Of a stretch of DNA of 64,000 nt, positions 54,704 through 64,000 are shown one piece after another. A program made the translations under genes and the position numbers. Where the stretch lies: NCBI RefSeq assembly GCF_900187265.1, contig NZ_LT906450.1:1169444-1233443 (forward strand), in the 5' to 3' direction. Source of the stretch: Rhodococcus rhodochrous. GTDB lineage: Bacteria > Actinomycetota > Actinomycetes > Mycobacteriales > Mycobacteriaceae. Numbering within the stretch: the stretch's first letter is position 1; each line of letters begins with the position of its first letter. The notes beneath the pieces are model-generated. The model saw only the letters and a program-made list of their open reading frames with translations, was not told the DNA's origin and made no database searches.

Positions 54704-55471
54704 GTGAGCGTCCGCGGACTGCTGTACCGGCTCTACGAACGCCGGCTGCTGAAGGAACTCGAAGGAGCACGGAGTCCGCGACACGTCGCGGTGATGTGCG
54801 ACGGCAATCGGCGCTGGGCGCGCGAGAACGGCTTCACCGACGTCAGTCACGGCCACCGAGAAGGCGCCAAGAAGATCGCCGAGTTGCTGGGCTGGTGCGA
54901 CGCGGCCGGCATCGAGACGGCGACGATCTACCTGCTGTCCACCGAGAATCTCCGGCGCGACCCGGAGGAGCTCGATGCTCTGCTCGAGATCATCTCCGAC
55001 GTGGTGGAGGAGATCTCCGCGCCCGGCCAGAACTGGAGCGTGAAGATCGTCGGCACCACCGACCTCCTCCCGTCCGACCACGCCAAGCGACTGCACGAGG
55101 CCGCGGCCGGCACTGCGGGCCGGACGGGCACGCACGTCAACGTCGCCGTCGGATACGGCGGTCGCCAGGAGATCGTCGACGCGGTGCAGTCGCTCCTGCG
55201 GGTGCGGTACGCGCAGGGGCTGCGCGGCGAGGAGCTCGTCCAGTCGGTGACGGTCGACGGCGTCGACAGTCACCTCTACACCTCCGGTCAGCCCGATCCG
55301 GACCTCGTGATCCGCACCTCCGGCGAGCAGCGACTGTCCGGATTCCTGCTCTGGCAGTCCGCCTACTCGGAGATCTGGTTCACCGAGGCGTACTGGCCCG
55401 AGTTCCGCCGGGTCGACTTCCTGCGCGCGCTGCGCGACTACGCCGCCCGGCACCGCCGGTTCGGCGCCTGA
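54704..55471 (+). CDS. uppS: Z-isoprenyl diphosphate synthase (UppS family, Rv1086-like)
   Basis: Condenses isopentenyl diphosphate into cis-prenyl diphosphate for cell-wall carriers. 255 residues. Conserved regions I-V are present: VAVMCDGNRRWARE (catalytic Asp, residue 33), GHREGAKK, ATIYLLSTENLRR, VAVGYGGRQEIVDA and LVIRTSGEQRLSGFLLWQSAYSE. The closest role by position is the short-chain Z,E-farnesyl diphosphate synthase Rv1086. GTG start at 54704. The stop codon lies in the first copy of an 18-bp word repeated 25 bp further on. Confidence 0.93.
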   Translation: MSVRGLLYRLYERRLLKELEGARSPRHVAVMCDGNRRWARENGFTDVSHGHREGAKKIAELLGWCDAAGIETATIYLLSTENLRRDPEELDALLEIISDVVEEISAPGQNWSVKIVGTTDLLPSDHAKRLHEAAAGTAGRTGTHVNVAVGYGGRQEIVDAVQSLLRVRYAQGLRGEELVQSVTVDGVDSHLYTSGQPDPDLVIRTSGEQRLSGFLLWQSAYSEIWFTEAYWPEFRRVDFLRALRDYAARHRRFGA

Positions 55472-55495
55472 CGACACCCGCCGGTTCGGCGCCTG
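55453..55495. repeat. 25-bp-spaced direct repeat at the uppS stop
   Basis: CCGCCGGTTCGGCGCCTG at 55453 and again at 55478, identical over 18 bases. The last two bases of the first copy belong to the uppS TGA stop; the second lies before the convergent coaA 3' end. Confidence 0.9.
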
Positions 55496-55520
55496 GAACA
55501 GGGCCGAGCGGCGGGGCGCG

Positions 55521-56453
55521 TCAGAGCTTGCGCAACCGGAGCCGGTTGATGGCGTGATCCGAGTCCTTGCGCAGGACCAGGGTCGCGCGGGGACGCGTCG
55601 GCAGGATGTTCTCGACCAGGTTCGGCAGGTTGATCGAGTGCCAGATCTCCTTCGCGGCACTCATCGCGTCCCGGTCCGACAGGTTCGCGTAGTGGTGGAA
55701 GTGCGCCTCGGGATCCGCGAAGGACGTCTTGCGTAGCGCGAGAAAGCGTTCCACGTACCACTTCTCGATGTCCTCGATACGCGCGTCGACGTAGATCGAG
55801 AAGTCGAACAGGTCGGAGACCATCAGTCGCGGACCGGTCTGGAGGACGTTCAGGCCCTCGATGATGAGGATGTCCGGCTGTCGCACGATGTGGTACTGAC
55901 CCGGGATGATGTCGTACGAGATGTGGGAGTAGATCGGCGCCGCAACCTCTTCCGCCCCCGACTTGACCTCGGTGACGAACCGCAGCAGTTTGCGTCGGTC
56001 GTAGCTCTCGGGAAAACCCTTGCGGTGCATGATGTTGCGCCGCACCAGTTCCTTGGTGGGGTAGAGGAAACCGTCGGTGGTCACGAGATCCACCCGCGGG
56101 TGGTGGTCCCAGCGTGCCAGCAACGCCTGCAGCACACGGGCCGTGGTGGACTTGCCGACCGCCACCGAACCGGCCACACCGATCACGAACGGCACCTGCT
56201 GATCGGGATGCTTCTCCCCGAGGAAGGTTGCGGTCGCGGCGAACAACCGCTGCTTCGCTGCGACCTGCAGGTGGATCAACCGGGCGAGGGGGAGGTACAC
56301 CTCCGCGACCTCCGCGAGGTCGATCTGCTCGCCCAGGCCCCGAAGCCCGATGAGTTCGTCCTCGGTGAGGACGAGGGGAGTCGACTTCCGCAGCGTCCGC
56401 CACTGCTTGCGGTCGAACTCGACATACGGGCTCGGTTCGTTCAGACGAGCCAT
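55521..56453 (-). CDS. coaA: Pantothenate kinase, type I
   Basis: First step of coenzyme A synthesis. 310 residues with the P-loop [20 protein letters not shown] (about residue 95), [20 protein letters not shown] and the pantothenate-site [10 protein letters not shown]. The C-terminus [11 protein letters not shown] is typical of CoaA. ATG at 56453 ([13 protein letters not shown]) is preferred; a GTG two codons upstream is open. Matches Rv1092c in order. Confidence 0.96.
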   Translation of the reverse strand: MARLNEPSPYVEFDRKQWRTLRKSTPLVLTEDELIGLRGLGEQIDLAEVAEVYLPLARLIHLQVAAKQRLFAATATFLGEKHPDQQVPFVIGVAGSVAVGKSTTARVLQALLARWDHHPRVDLVTTDGFLYPTKELVRRNIMHRKGFPESYDRRKLLRFVTEVKSGAEEVAAPIYSHISYDIIPGQYHIVRQPDILIIEGLNVLQTGPRLMVSDLFDFSIYVDARIEDIEKWYVERFLALRKTSFADPEAHFHHYANLSDRDAMSAAKEIWHSINLPNLVENILPTRPRATLVLRKDSDHAINRLRLRKL

Positions 56454-56604
56454 CGGCACGGCTTCCCGGTGGCGCGGCGGATGCGGCGTTGCATGTCCAT
56501 GTAACGGATTGTGCTCGCTGACACAGGCGGATGCCTCCCCGGGGTCCCCACTGCGGCGGGTTCTCCCGTGTCGGGTCGCCGACGAGCGACTAGGCTCGTC
56601 CGGT

Positions 56605-57795
56605 ATGGGAGCCGACGACTTCGTGAACGAATATCTGCTGCTGGGCCTGTCTTTCGACCGGCTCGAGGAAGGGTTCGTCGATGCCTACACCGGCGATCCC
56701 GCGCTGCGGCGGAAGGTCGAGAACGCCCCGACTCCCGATCCCCGTGATCTATCACACACCGCGCGACGCCTGCGGGACGAACTTCCCGGTGCGGCATTGT
56801 CCGACGAGCGCACCCGTTTCCTCGACGTGCATCTGCGTGCCCTCGACTGCTCGGCCCGCAAGTTCGCGGGGGAGGAGATCGGTTTCGTCGACGAGGTCGA
56901 GGCGTACTTCGACGTCCGCATCGCGCCCGGCGACGAGGACACCTACCGCGACGCGCACCGTCGCCTCGATGCGTTGCTGCCCGGCACCGGATCGCTCACC
57001 GAACGGATGCAGGCCCACCGCAAGTCCGAGGTGATCCCCGCCGATCGTCTCGCCGAATGCGTCGAGGCGTTCTCGAGCGCTCTGCGGGAGAAAGTGCGGG
57101 CGGTCTACCCGTTGCCCGACACCGAGCGTGTCGAGTACGAGGTCGTCGGCGACAAGCCGTGGTCGGGCTTCAACTACTACCTCGGCGACTACCGTTCGCG
57201 GGTCGCGATCAACTCCGATCTCGAACAGACGATGGCCCACCTGCCGCGGCTGATCGCGCACGAGGCGTATCCCGGGCACCACACCGAGCACTGCCGCAAG
57301 GAGGCCGGTCTCGTCGCCGGCGGTCAGGCCGAGCAGACGTTGTTCCTCGTCAACACCCCGCAGTGCCTCATGGCGGAAGGGCTCGCCGATCTCGCGCTCG
57401 AAGCGATCGTCGGCCCGGGTTGGGGGGCGTGGGCGCAGGAGATCTACGCCGATCTCGGGCTATGGTTCGACGGCGAACTGGCCGAACAACTGTCCGAGGC
57501 GTCCGAGCAGTTGCTCTCGGTGCGGCAGGACGCCGCGCTGCTGCTCCACGACCGCGGGCGCAGCCACGACGAGGTCGTGGAATTCCTGCAGCGCTGGTCG
57601 CTGTCGAGCCCCGAACGTGCCCGGCAGTCGCTGCGGTTCCTGTCGTCGCCGTTGTGGCGCGCCTACATCAGCACCTACGTCGAGGGTTACCGGCTTCTCG
57701 GCGGCTGGCTCGAACAGGTTCCGGCCGGAGCCGAGCGCGCCGACCGTTTCCGGCGCCTGCTCGACGAGCCCCTGGTGCCCAGCAGCCTGCGGTGA
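56605..57795 (+). CDS. DUF885 family metallopeptidase-like protein
   Basis: 396 residues of the DUF885 family. The zinc-binding pattern [15 protein letters not shown] (HExxxGHH form) lies near residue 220, with [15 protein letters not shown] 45 residues later supplying a likely glutamate ligand. Shorter than typical members (about 550 residues); the N-terminal part is reduced and no signal peptide is seen, so it should be cytoplasmic. The natural substrate is unknown. It sits between coaA (divergent) and glyA, an addition relative to M. tuberculosis as I recall it. Confidence 0.85.
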   Translation: MGADDFVNEYLLLGLSFDRLEEGFVDAYTGDPALRRKVENAPTPDPRDLSHTARRLRDELPGAALSDERTRFLDVHLRALDCSARKFAGEEIGFVDEVEAYFDVRIAPGDEDTYRDAHRRLDALLPGTGSLTERMQAHRKSEVIPADRLAECVEAFSSALREKVRAVYPLPDTERVEYEVVGDKPWSGFNYYLGDYRSRVAINSDLEQTMAHLPRLIAHEAYPGHHTEHCRKEAGLVAGGQAEQTLFLVNTPQCLMAEGLADLALEAIVGPGWGAWAQEIYADLGLWFDGELAEQLSEASEQLLSVRQDAALLLHDRGRSHDEVVEFLQRWSLSSPERARQSLRFLSSPLWRAYISTYVEGYRLLGGWLEQVPAGAERADRFRRLLDEPLVPSSLR

Positions 57796-57890
57796 ACCGC
57801 AGGTCGCTCGGGGACCGGCTTCCGGAGCGGTAGACGGCCTTCGTAGACTGGAGGTCGTATCCCTGACGCCCTCTGCTTGGAGAAACCTCG

Positions 57891-59186
57891 ATGACCGCTG
57901 CGCCCGGCGCCGACGTGAACACTGCCGCACTGAACGACCTCGACCCCGAGGTCGCCGAGGCCATGGCCGGTGAGCTGTCGCGTCAGCGCGACACGCTCGA
58001 GATGATCGCGTCGGAGAACTTCGTGCCGCGCGCCGTCCTCCAGGCCCAGGGCAGCGTCCTGACCAACAAGTACGCCGAGGGTTACCCCGGCCGTCGCTAC
58101 TACGGCGGCTGCGAGAACGTCGACGTCGTCGAGGACCTCGCCCGTAACCGCGCCAAGGAGCTCTTCGGCGCCGATTTCGCGAACGTCCAGCCGCACTCGG
58201 GTGCGCAGGCGAACGCGGCGGTGCTCATGGCGCTGATGACCCCCGGCGAGAAGCTGCTCGGTCTCGACCTCGCGCACGGCGGTCACCTCACGCACGGCAT
58301 GAAGCTCAACTTCTCCGGCAAGCTGTACGACGTCGCGTCCTACGGGGTCAGCAAGGACGACCACCGCATCGACATGGACGAGGTCCGCGACATCGCGCTG
58401 CGCGAGAAGCCGAAGGTCATCGTCGCCGGCTGGTCCGCCTACCCGCGCCACGAGGACTTCGCCGCCTTCCGCTCCATCGCCGACGAGGTCGGTGCCTACC
58501 TGTGGGTCGACATGGCGCACTTCGCCGGTCTGGTCGCCGCGGGTGTGCACCCGTCGCCCGTGCCCTACGCCGACGTCGTCTCCACCACGGTGCACAAGAC
58601 CCTCGGTGGCCCGCGTTCCGGCCTGATCCTCGCCAAGCAGGAATGGGCGAAGAAGATCAACTCGGCCGTCTTCCCCGGCCAGCAGGGCGGCCCGCTCATG
58701 CACGCGATCGCCGCGAAGGCCGTCGCGCTGAAGATCGCCGCGAGCGACGAGTTCAAGGACCGTCAGCAGCGCACTCTCTCCGGTGCCCGGATCATCGCCG
58801 ATCGCCTGTCGCAGTCCGATGTCGCCGACAAGGGCATCTCGGTGCTCACCGGCGGCACCGACGTGCACCTGGTCCTCGTCGACCTGCGCAACTCGCAGCT
58901 CGACGGCCAGCAGGGTGAGGATGCTCTCCACGAGGTCGGCATCACTGTCAACCGCAACGCCGTGCCCTTCGATCCGCGTCCTCCGATGGTGACCTCGGGC
59001 CTGCGCATCGGCACCCCGGCGCTCGCGACCCGAGGTTTCGGCGACGAGCAGTTCACCGAGGTCGCCGAGATCATCGCGCAGACGCTCATCGGTGGCGCCG
59101 ACGCCGAGTCGCTGCGCACCCGCGTGAGCGCCCTGGCGCAGTCCGTGCCGCTGTACGAGGGCCTCGAGGACTGGCGTCTGATCTGA
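57891..59186 (+). CDS. glyA: Serine hydroxymethyltransferase
   Basis: PLP enzyme converting serine and tetrahydrofolate to glycine and methylene-THF. 431 residues. Motifs: [50 protein letters not shown], the PLP-lysine region [18 protein letters not shown] (about residue 240) and [16 protein letters not shown] 16-bp-stem terminator follows within 20 bp. Confidence 0.98.
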   Translation: MTAAPGADVNTAALNDLDPEVAEAMAGELSRQRDTLEMIASENFVPRAVLQAQGSVLTNKYAEGYPGRRYYGGCENVDVVEDLARNRAKELFGADFANVQPHSGAQANAAVLMALMTPGEKLLGLDLAHGGHLTHGMKLNFSGKLYDVASYGVSKDDHRIDMDEVRDIALREKPKVIVAGWSAYPRHEDFAAFRSIADEVGAYLWVDMAHFAGLVAAGVHPSPVPYADVVSTTVHKTLGGPRSGLILAKQEWAKKINSAVFPGQQGGPLMHAIAAKAVALKIAASDEFKDRQQRTLSGARIIADRLSQSDVADKGISVLTGGTDVHLVLVDLRNSQLDGQQGEDALHEVGITVNRNAVPFDPRPPMVTSGLRIGTPALATRGFGDEQFTEVAEIIAQTLIGGADAESLRTRVSALAQSVPLYEGLEDWRLI

Positions 59187-59204
59187 CGGTTCTTCTGCTG
59201 TCGC

Positions 59205-59241
59205 CGAGCGGCCCGCACCGATCTCCGGTGCGGGCCGCTCG
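59205..59241 (+). terminator. Terminator after glyA
   Basis: Perfect 16-bp stem (CGAGCGGCCCGCACCG and complement) with loop ATCTC. Confidence 0.93.
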
Positions 59242-59272
59242 CGTATCCGGGGACGAGACATCCCACCGCAGG

Positions 59273-59291
59273 GTTGGTTAGGGTAGCCTAC
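59273..59291 (+). promoter_or_regulatory. Putative IdeR iron box upstream of the isochorismatase gene
   Basis: GTTGGTTAGGGTAGCCTAC matches the mycobacterial IdeR consensus TTAGGTTAGGCTAACCTAA at about 14 of 19 positions by eye, with the core GGTTAG...CCTA kept. It lies about 57 bp before the ATG, where binding of Fe-IdeR would block transcription in iron-replete cells. Confidence 0.7.
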
Positions 59292-59347
59292 ACATGCCGA
59301 CGCTGTCGGTGACCGCACGCGTACCCCGAACCGCAGAAGGAAGTCGC

Positions 59348-60034
59348 ATGGCCATCCCGAGCATCGATCCGTACGAGTTGCCCACCGGCGACGAGATTCC
59401 CGCTGCTCGGGTGGACTGGACGATCGATACGTCCCGCTGTGCACTGCTGATCCACGACATGCAGAAGTACTTCATCGACGCCTACCGGCGCGATGCCGAA
59501 CCCCTCGCGACCGTGGTGCCCAACATCGTCCGCCTCCGCGAGGCGTGCCTGGCCGCCGGTATCCCCGTCGTCTACACGATGCAGCCCGGCGACCAGCATC
59601 CGTCGCGTCGCGGCATCCTCGCCGACTTCTGGGGCGTCGGGCTGAGCACGGGTCGCGACACCGAGGTCATCGACGAACTGACCCCCGGCCCGGACGACAT
59701 CCAGGTCACCAAGTGGCGCTACTCGGCGTTCCAGCGCACAGACTTCCGTCAGCTGCTCGCGCACAACGGCCGCGACCAGCTCATCGTCACCGGCGTCTAC
59801 GCGCACATGGGCTGCATGCTCAGTGCCGCCGACGCCTTCATGAGCGACGTGGCGCCGTTCATGGCCCTCGACGCCACCGCCGACTTCTCCCGCGACGAAC
59901 ACCTGATGGCACTGCAGTACGTCGCCAAGCGGGTCGGCCGGGTCGAGACCACGGATGCACTGATCGAGTCGATCACCGCGTCAGCGCGTCGCCGCGACCG
60001 CGAGACCGAAGAACTCACCGCATCGCTGCGCTGA
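59348..60034 (+). CDS. Isochorismatase (EntB/DhbB-type) without aryl carrier domain
   Basis: Hydrolyses isochorismate to 2,3-dihydro-2,3-dihydroxybenzoate and pyruvate, on the way to the catechol 2,3-DHB. EntB/DhbB-specific blocks are clear: [56 protein letters not shown]. 228 residues: the protein ends straight after the hydrolase domain, whereas EntB and DhbB continue into an aryl carrier protein. The ATG at 59348 has AAGGA upstream. The iron box, the convergent siderophore reductase and the NRPS all fit a catecholate siderophore locus. Confidence 0.9.
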   Translation: MAIPSIDPYELPTGDEIPAARVDWTIDTSRCALLIHDMQKYFIDAYRRDAEPLATVVPNIVRLREACLAAGIPVVYTMQPGDQHPSRRGILADFWGVGLSTGRDTEVIDELTPGPDDIQVTKWRYSAFQRTDFRQLLAHNGRDQLIVTGVYAHMGCMLSAADAFMSDVAPFMALDATADFSRDEHLMALQYVAKRVGRVETTDALIESITASARRRDRETEELTASLR

Positions 60035-60046
60035 CCCGGATACGAC

Positions 60047-60089
60047 TTCGGTGGATCGAGCCCCGCTCAGCGGGGACCGATCCACCGAA
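60047..60089. terminator. Bidirectional terminator between isochorismatase and siderophore reductase genes
   Basis: 12-bp arms TTCGGTGGATCG/CGATCCACCGAA enclosing a second hairpin (CCCCGCTCAGCGGGG). Confidence 0.9.
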
Positions 60090-60100
60090 ATCGTTTCTCG

Positions 60101-60976
60101 CTAGGTGGTGCCGCGACGGCGCGCCTCGAGGGTCTCGACGGCCTGCTCGCGCAGCAGCCGCAGGCGGGCCAGCGGGCGATCGGACTCGGGGCTGCGCCAG
60201 TAACCCGACGCGTCGAGCATCGGCTTGGCGATGCCGAGCCGCTTCGACACGGCGCGCAGTTCCTTAACGATCAATGCCTCACCGGCGATCCACATCCAGC
60301 CCTCACCGCCACGCGGCGCACCCGACTCGACGGCCTCGGCGAGCACGGTGGCGTCGGAGACCCCGGGTCGGCGGTGCACCCACGTCACACCCGCGAGATC
60401 GGACTGTTCCTCCTGCGGACCGTCGACCAGCGCGAAGACGTGCATCGGCACCGTGCCGCCGTAGGTCTCGACGAAGCGTCCCAGCGCGGGGAGCGCGGTC
60501 TCGTCGCCGGCGAGCAGCCACCAGTCGGCGCCCTGCGGCGGGATGATCGCGACCTTGGGTCCCGCGAGGTGGAGCACGCTGCCGGGTTCGGCGGTGCGGG
60601 CCCAGTTTCCGGCCGGGCCGTGGCCGTGCAGGACGAAGTCCAGATCGAGCTCCCCGGCGACGGGGTCGAACCGACGCACCGTGTAGGCACGGGCCACGGG
60701 CGCAGGTTTGCGGGGCCAGTGCAGGTGCCCGTCGTGCTGCTCGGGCAGGGCCGGGGTGTCGCTGCCGGGTTCGGGCAGGAAGATCTTGACGTAGTCGTCC
60801 GCGCCCTCGGTGGTGAATGCCGGGGCGTCGTAGTCGCCGCTGCGGAAGGCGCCGAGTTGCTCACCGCCCAGGGTGATCCGACGCATCCGCGGTGTCACGT
60901 CCACCGCGCGGAGCACGGTCAGGCGCCGCAGGACGATGGGCAGGGAGACGCGGGTCGGGGGCGTCGTCACCGGCAT
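60101..60976 (-). CDS. Siderophore-interacting FAD-binding reductase
   Basis: 291 residues of the SIP/ViuB family. FAD-binding region with MRRITLGGEQLGAF, the flavin motif ARAYTVRRFDP (about residue 95), GPAGNWARTAEPGS, and the NAD(P)-side region WLLAGDETALPALGRFVE. Such proteins release iron by reducing ferric siderophores in the cytoplasm. It is divergent from the NRPS gene with a palindromic iron-box-like element between them. Confidence 0.92.
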   Translation of the reverse strand: MPVTTPPTRVSLPIVLRRLTVLRAVDVTPRMRRITLGGEQLGAFRSGDYDAPAFTTEGADDYVKIFLPEPGSDTPALPEQHDGHLHWPRKPAPVARAYTVRRFDPVAGELDLDFVLHGHGPAGNWARTAEPGSVLHLAGPKVAIIPPQGADWWLLAGDETALPALGRFVETYGGTVPMHVFALVDGPQEEQSDLAGVTWVHRRPGVSDATVLAEAVESGAPRGGEGWMWIAGEALIVKELRAVSKRLGIAKPMLDASGYWRSPESDRPLARLRLLREQAVETLEARRRGTT

Positions 60977-61037
60977 GGTGAGCTCCTTCCGGACGGGACC
61001 GGCCGGACTTTCGGGCGGGCGCGTCGCTGCTGGTATG

Positions 61038-61053
61038 GTTAGGCGGCCCTAAC
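61038..61053. promoter_or_regulatory. Candidate iron-responsive operator in the divergent SIP/NRPS promoter
   Basis: GTTAGGCGGCCCTAAC: perfectly palindromic half-sites GTTAGG and CCTAAC spaced by 4 bp. The half-sites are those of the IdeR box, but the spacing differs from the classical 19-bp site. Located 62 bp from the SIP start and 60 bp from the NRPS start. Confidence 0.6.
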
Positions 61054-61112
61054 TATATCCGGACGGAGGGGTGGATCCGAGGGGGCGGGTCCAGGAATGT
61101 CGAGGAGTACCC

Positions 61113-64000
61113 GTGGAATCGATCGTGCCTCTGCCCCTGACCGCTGCCCAAGCGGGGATGTGGTTCGCGCAGACGATCGACCCGTCGAACCCGACTCCCG
61201 TCACCGGGCACTTCCTCGAGATCGACGGCGCAATCGATCCGGATGTCCTCGCCCGCGCCGTCCACACCGTCTTCACCGAGTCCCCCGAACTGCGCGCCCG
61301 GATCGCCGTCGTCGACGAGATGCCCGTCCAGTTCCCCGATGCCCATCCGGCGCCGGAGGTCGAGGTCACCGACCTCACCGCCGACGCCGACCCGCGGCGG
61401 ACCGCCGTCGACACGATGCGCGCGATCCTGCGAGTACCGATGGATCCGGCGACCGGAGCCGGCATCGGAGCCCAGGTGTTCGTCCTCGGGCCGGACCGCG
61501 TGCTGCTGTTCCTGCGCGCCCACCACGCACTGCTCGACGTCTACGGCTACAGCCTGCTCGAACGCCGTATCGTCGCCGTGTACACCGCGATCCTCCGCGA
61601 CGAGGACGTCCCGCCCGCGACCTTCGGTTCCATCGCGCAGGTCGTCGCCGAGGACGACGAATACCGCAGCAGCGACCGCATCACCGCCGACCGCGACTTC
61701 TGGACCGAGACGCTGCACGGCGCCCCGGACGCGCTGGGCCTCGCGGAGACCGCGGTGCCGGCCGCGTCCTCGCTCGCCCGCGCGGTGGTCACCGAATCGG
61801 TGCAGATCCCCGGGGACGTCGCCGAAGCACTCGACGCAGCGGCACGGCGCGCCGGAGTGGGTTGGCCCGATCTCGTCACCGCCGCGACCGCCGCCTATCT
61901 CACCCGCGTCACCGGCGTCCGCGACGTGGTGCTCGGCTTCCCGGCCATGAACCGGATGGGCAGCGTCGCCGCGAAGGTGCTCACCACCGCCGTCAACGTC
62001 GTGCCCCTCCGCCTCGCGGTCGCCCCGGAGGCGAGCCTCGCGGCGCTCGCCGCCGACGTGCGCGCCACCGTCGCTGCACAAGGGCGCCACAGCCGCTACC
62101 GGGGCGAGGACATCCTCCGCGACCTGCGTCTGCCCGCGACCGGTCCCGGACCGGTGGGCCCGACCGTCAACATCAAGCCGTTCGGCGACACCGTGCGGTT
62201 CGGTGACGCGACCGCCACCGTGCACTCGCTCGCCCGCGGTCCTGTCCACGACCTCGCAGTGGTCGCCCGTCGCGTCGACAGCACCCGCGCACTCGAACTG
62301 ACCCTCGACGCCGACGCCGACAGATACACCCCCGAGGAGGTGGCCGGGCACGCCGCGGCCATCGCGCGACTGCTCGCCTTCGCCGCCCGTGAGGAGGCGG
62401 ACGAACGCCCCCTCGCCCACGCGGACCTGCTCGACCCCGATTTCCGCGCCGAACTCGAAACCCGTTGGCACGGGGCCGTCTCCGAATCCGTCCTGCCCGA
62501 CGCGATGGAACTGTTCGACGCGCAGGTGGCCGCGACCGGTGCCGCGCCCGCGCTCGTCGCCGGCGCCGAACGCCTCACGTACGCCGAACTCGACGCGCGC
62601 ATCGGCTCCGTCGCGGACGAACTCGCGCGGGCCGGTGCGGGACGGGAGGTGACGGTCGCGCTCGCGCTGCCGCGCACCGCCGACATGGTGGTCGCACTTC
62701 TCGCCGTGCTGCGGACGGGCGCGGCGTACCTGCCGCTCGATCCGGCCTTCCCCGCCGAGCGACTCGAGTACATGCTCGACGACGCGCGACCGGCGATCCT
62801 GCTCACCACCGACGACTTCGCCGACCGTCTCGGCACGTCGACCCCGGCCGCCACGGCGATCTTCCGCGACGGCGCCCTGCACTGGCGCGACGACTCCCCC
62901 GTCGCCACCGCACCTGCCGGGCGGCCCACCCCCGGGCAGTCCGCCTACGTCATCTACACCTCGGGGTCGACCGGGCGGCCGAAGGGCGTCGTCCTCTCGC
63001 GCGGCGCACTCGCCCGCTTCGTCGACGCGGCGACCGATCTCGTCGGAATCGGCACGCACACCCGGCTTCTCGCCCTGACCACCCTGTCGTTCGACATCTC
63101 GGTGCTCGAACTGATCGTGCCGTTGTGCCGCGGCGGGGCCGTGGTGCTCGCGGGTGACGACGACGCGCGCGATCCGGCGGCCATCGCCGTGCTCGCCGGC
63201 ACCGAGTCGGTGAACTGCATCCAGGCCACGCCGTCGCTGTGGGGCGCGATCGTCGAGCACGACGGTCCGGACCTCGCAGGTGCGGACGTGCTCGTCGGCG
63301 GCGAGGCCCTGCCCGCCGCCCTGGCGGGAACCCTCGCCGCGCGAGCGCGTTCGGTCGTCAACATGTACGGCCCCACCGAGGCGACGGTGTGGTGCACCTC
63401 CGCCCCGGTCGCGCCGGATCTTCCGTGGACGGGGTCGGTGGGACGCCCCTATCCGGGAACCGGTGTGCGCGTGCTCGACCGGCAGTTGCAGCCCGTGCCG
63501 GTCGGCGCGGCCGGTGAGCTGTACGTCGTGGGGCAGCAACTCGCGCGCGGCTACCGCGGCCGCCCCGGCCTCACCGCGACCCGCTTCGTCGCCGACCCCT
63601 TCGGCGCCGGCCGGATGTACCGCACGGGTGATCTCGTGCGCTGGACCGCCGACGGCACCCTGCAGTACCTCGGACGCGGAGACGACCAGGTCAAGGTTCG
63701 TGGCCACCGCATCGAACTCGGTGAGATCGAAACCGCTGCAACGCAATTCTCCGGTGTGACGCAGGCCGTCGTGGTCGCCCGGCCCGACGCCACCGGCGCG
63801 GCGCGCCTCGTGGGCTACGTGACCGGCACCGACGTCGATACCGCGGCGCTGCACGACTTCCTCCGCACGCGTCTGCCCGAGTACATGGTGCCGTCCGTGA
63901 CGGTCGTGCTCGACGAGTTCCCGCTCACCGCGAATCTCAAGGTCGACCGCAAGGCCCTGCCCACCCCGGAGATCGGCGCCCCCGACACCGGCCGCGATCC
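61113..64000 (+). CDS. Nonribosomal peptide synthetase, first module C-A (continues past window)
   Basis: Open from GTG 61113 to the window edge (962 residues). Condensation domain at 1-430 with the active-site region [15 protein letters not shown] near residue 138; the usual HHxxxDG reads HHALLDV. Adenylation domain at about 455-960 with A3 [12 protein letters not shown]5 [12 protein letters not shown]8 YRTGDLVRW and A10 NLKVDRK. By-eye specificity residues read D-I-L-Q-L-G-M-V-W-K, which I associate with glycine (DhbF-type). The N-terminal C domain implies an acyl or aryl starter loaded elsewhere. With the isochorismatase this suggests a 2,3-DHB-Gly-type start. The carrier domain lies just beyond the window. 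Confidence 0.92.
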   Translation, partial: MESIVPLPLTAAQAGMWFAQTIDPSNPTPVTGHFLEIDGAIDPDVLARAVHTVFTESPELRARIAVVDEMPVQFPDAHPAPEVEVTDLTADADPRRTAVDTMRAILRVPMDPATGAGIGAQVFVLGPDRVLLFLRAHHALLDVYGYSLLERRIVAVYTAILRDEDVPPATFGSIAQVVAEDDEYRSSDRITADRDFWTETLHGAPDALGLAETAVPAASSLARAVVTESVQIPGDVAEALDAAARRAGVGWPDLVTAATAAYLTRVTGVRDVVLGFPAMNRMGSVAAKVLTTAVNVVPLRLAVAPEASLAALAADVRATVAAQGRHSRYRGEDILRDLRLPATGPGPVGPTVNIKPFGDTVRFGDATATVHSLARGPVHDLAVVARRVDSTRALELTLDADADRYTPEEVAGHAAAIARLLAFAAREEADERPLAHADLLDPDFRAELETRWHGAVSESVLPDAMELFDAQVAATGAAPALVAGAERLTYAELDARIGSVADELARAGAGREVTVALALPRTADMVVALLAVLRTGAAYLPLDPAFPAERLEYMLDDARPAILLTTDDFADRLGTSTPAATAIFRDGALHWRDDSPVATAPAGRPTPGQSAYVIYTSGSTGRPKGVVLSRGALARFVDAATDLVGIGTHTRLLALTTLSFDISVLELIVPLCRGGAVVLAGDDDARDPAAIAVLAGTESVNCIQATPSLWGAIVEHDGPDLAGADVLVGGEALPAALAGTLAARARSVVNMYGPTEATVWCTSAPVAPDLPWTGSVGRPYPGTGVRVLDRQLQPVPVGAAGELYVVGQQLARGYRGRPGLTATRFVADPFGAGRMYRTGDLVRWTADGTLQYLGRGDDQVKVRGHRIELGEIETAATQFSGVTQAVVVARPDATGAARLVGYVTGTDVDTAALHDFLRTRLPEYMVPSVTVVLDEFPLTANLKVDRKALPTPEIGAPDTGRD

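Noticed and set aside
61053-63854. A 933-codon open frame antisense to the NRPS
   Set aside because: The plus strand has unmistakable C and A domain motifs; the minus frame is a GC-driven shadow with low-complexity content.

Overview
The window reads as chromosomal DNA of a high-GC actinomycete of the Rhodococcus/Nocardia/Mycobacterium group, most likely a Rhodococcus. The reasons are the ergothioneine (egtBCD) and mycothiol (mca) genes, a PknK-type kinase, a short Z-isoprenyl diphosphate synthase, frequent GTG starts with ATGA/GTGA overlaps, and IdeR-like iron boxes. Two blocks keep the gene order I remember from M. tuberculosis: prs-glmU-tetR-mfd-mazG-lpqU-eno-ftsB/divIC-DUF501-ppx (Rv1017c-Rv1026) and cbs-metB-greA-DUF4307-mca-small membrane protein-yyaL-trhA-uppS-coaA-glyA (Rv1077-Rv1093). 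That synteny is from memory, not from a search.

Layout. 1-4.2 kb: the end of an ergothioneine operon (egtB partial, egtC, egtD) followed by an MFS exporter, whose 3' end overlaps a convergent LAL-type LuxR regulator (4.1-6.7 kb). 6.9-11 kb (minus): a zinc-ribbon protein, a DUF2461 protein, prs, glmU and tRNA-Gln. 11.2-24 kb (plus): two TetR regulators, the second like gamma-butyrolactone receptors, an HTH/PIN pair, then mfd to ppx. This block is interrupted twice relative to the mycobacterial order: by the receptor-HTH-PIN genes, and by a methyltransferase, a glycosyltransferase remnant and an 8-copy 14-bp repeat. 24.2-33.8 kb is a more accessory stretch: cspA, a secreted lipase, a decayed GNAT gene, an unusual short-armed tRNA-Leu(UAA), a symmetrical four-site repeat, a TPP-riboswitch-controlled thiamine-precursor ABC transporter, an IS30-family element with a frameshifted transposase, a secreted hydrolase and several very small genes. 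33.8-41 kb: corA, pknK, a lipoprotein, an RsmC-like methyltransferase and a Bax-inhibitor-1 family protein. 41-59 kb: transsulfuration (cbs, metB), a frameshifted NmrA-like gene, a SEC-C protein, a two-domain peptidoglycan hydrolase, greA to uppS, coaA, a DUF885 metallopeptidase-like gene and glyA. 59-64 kb: the start of an iron-regulated, probably catecholate siderophore locus (isochorismatase, siderophore-interacting reductase, and an NRPS running off the window whose first adenylation domain reads as glycine-specific).

How the parts fit: the two thiol systems (ergothioneine, mycothiol) and cbs/metB point to sulfur and redox homeostasis. mfd, mazG, greA and cspA are housekeeping and stress genes. 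The most unusual material is small-scale: several tandem or symmetrical short repeats, many placed at stop codons or convergent gene ends, three with the same 25-bp spacing; a PIN-domain gene lacking the usual first catalytic Asp; an orphan 48-residue peptide gene; and the class-I-shaped tRNA-Leu(UAA). I see no CRISPR array, no rRNA and no complete prophage.
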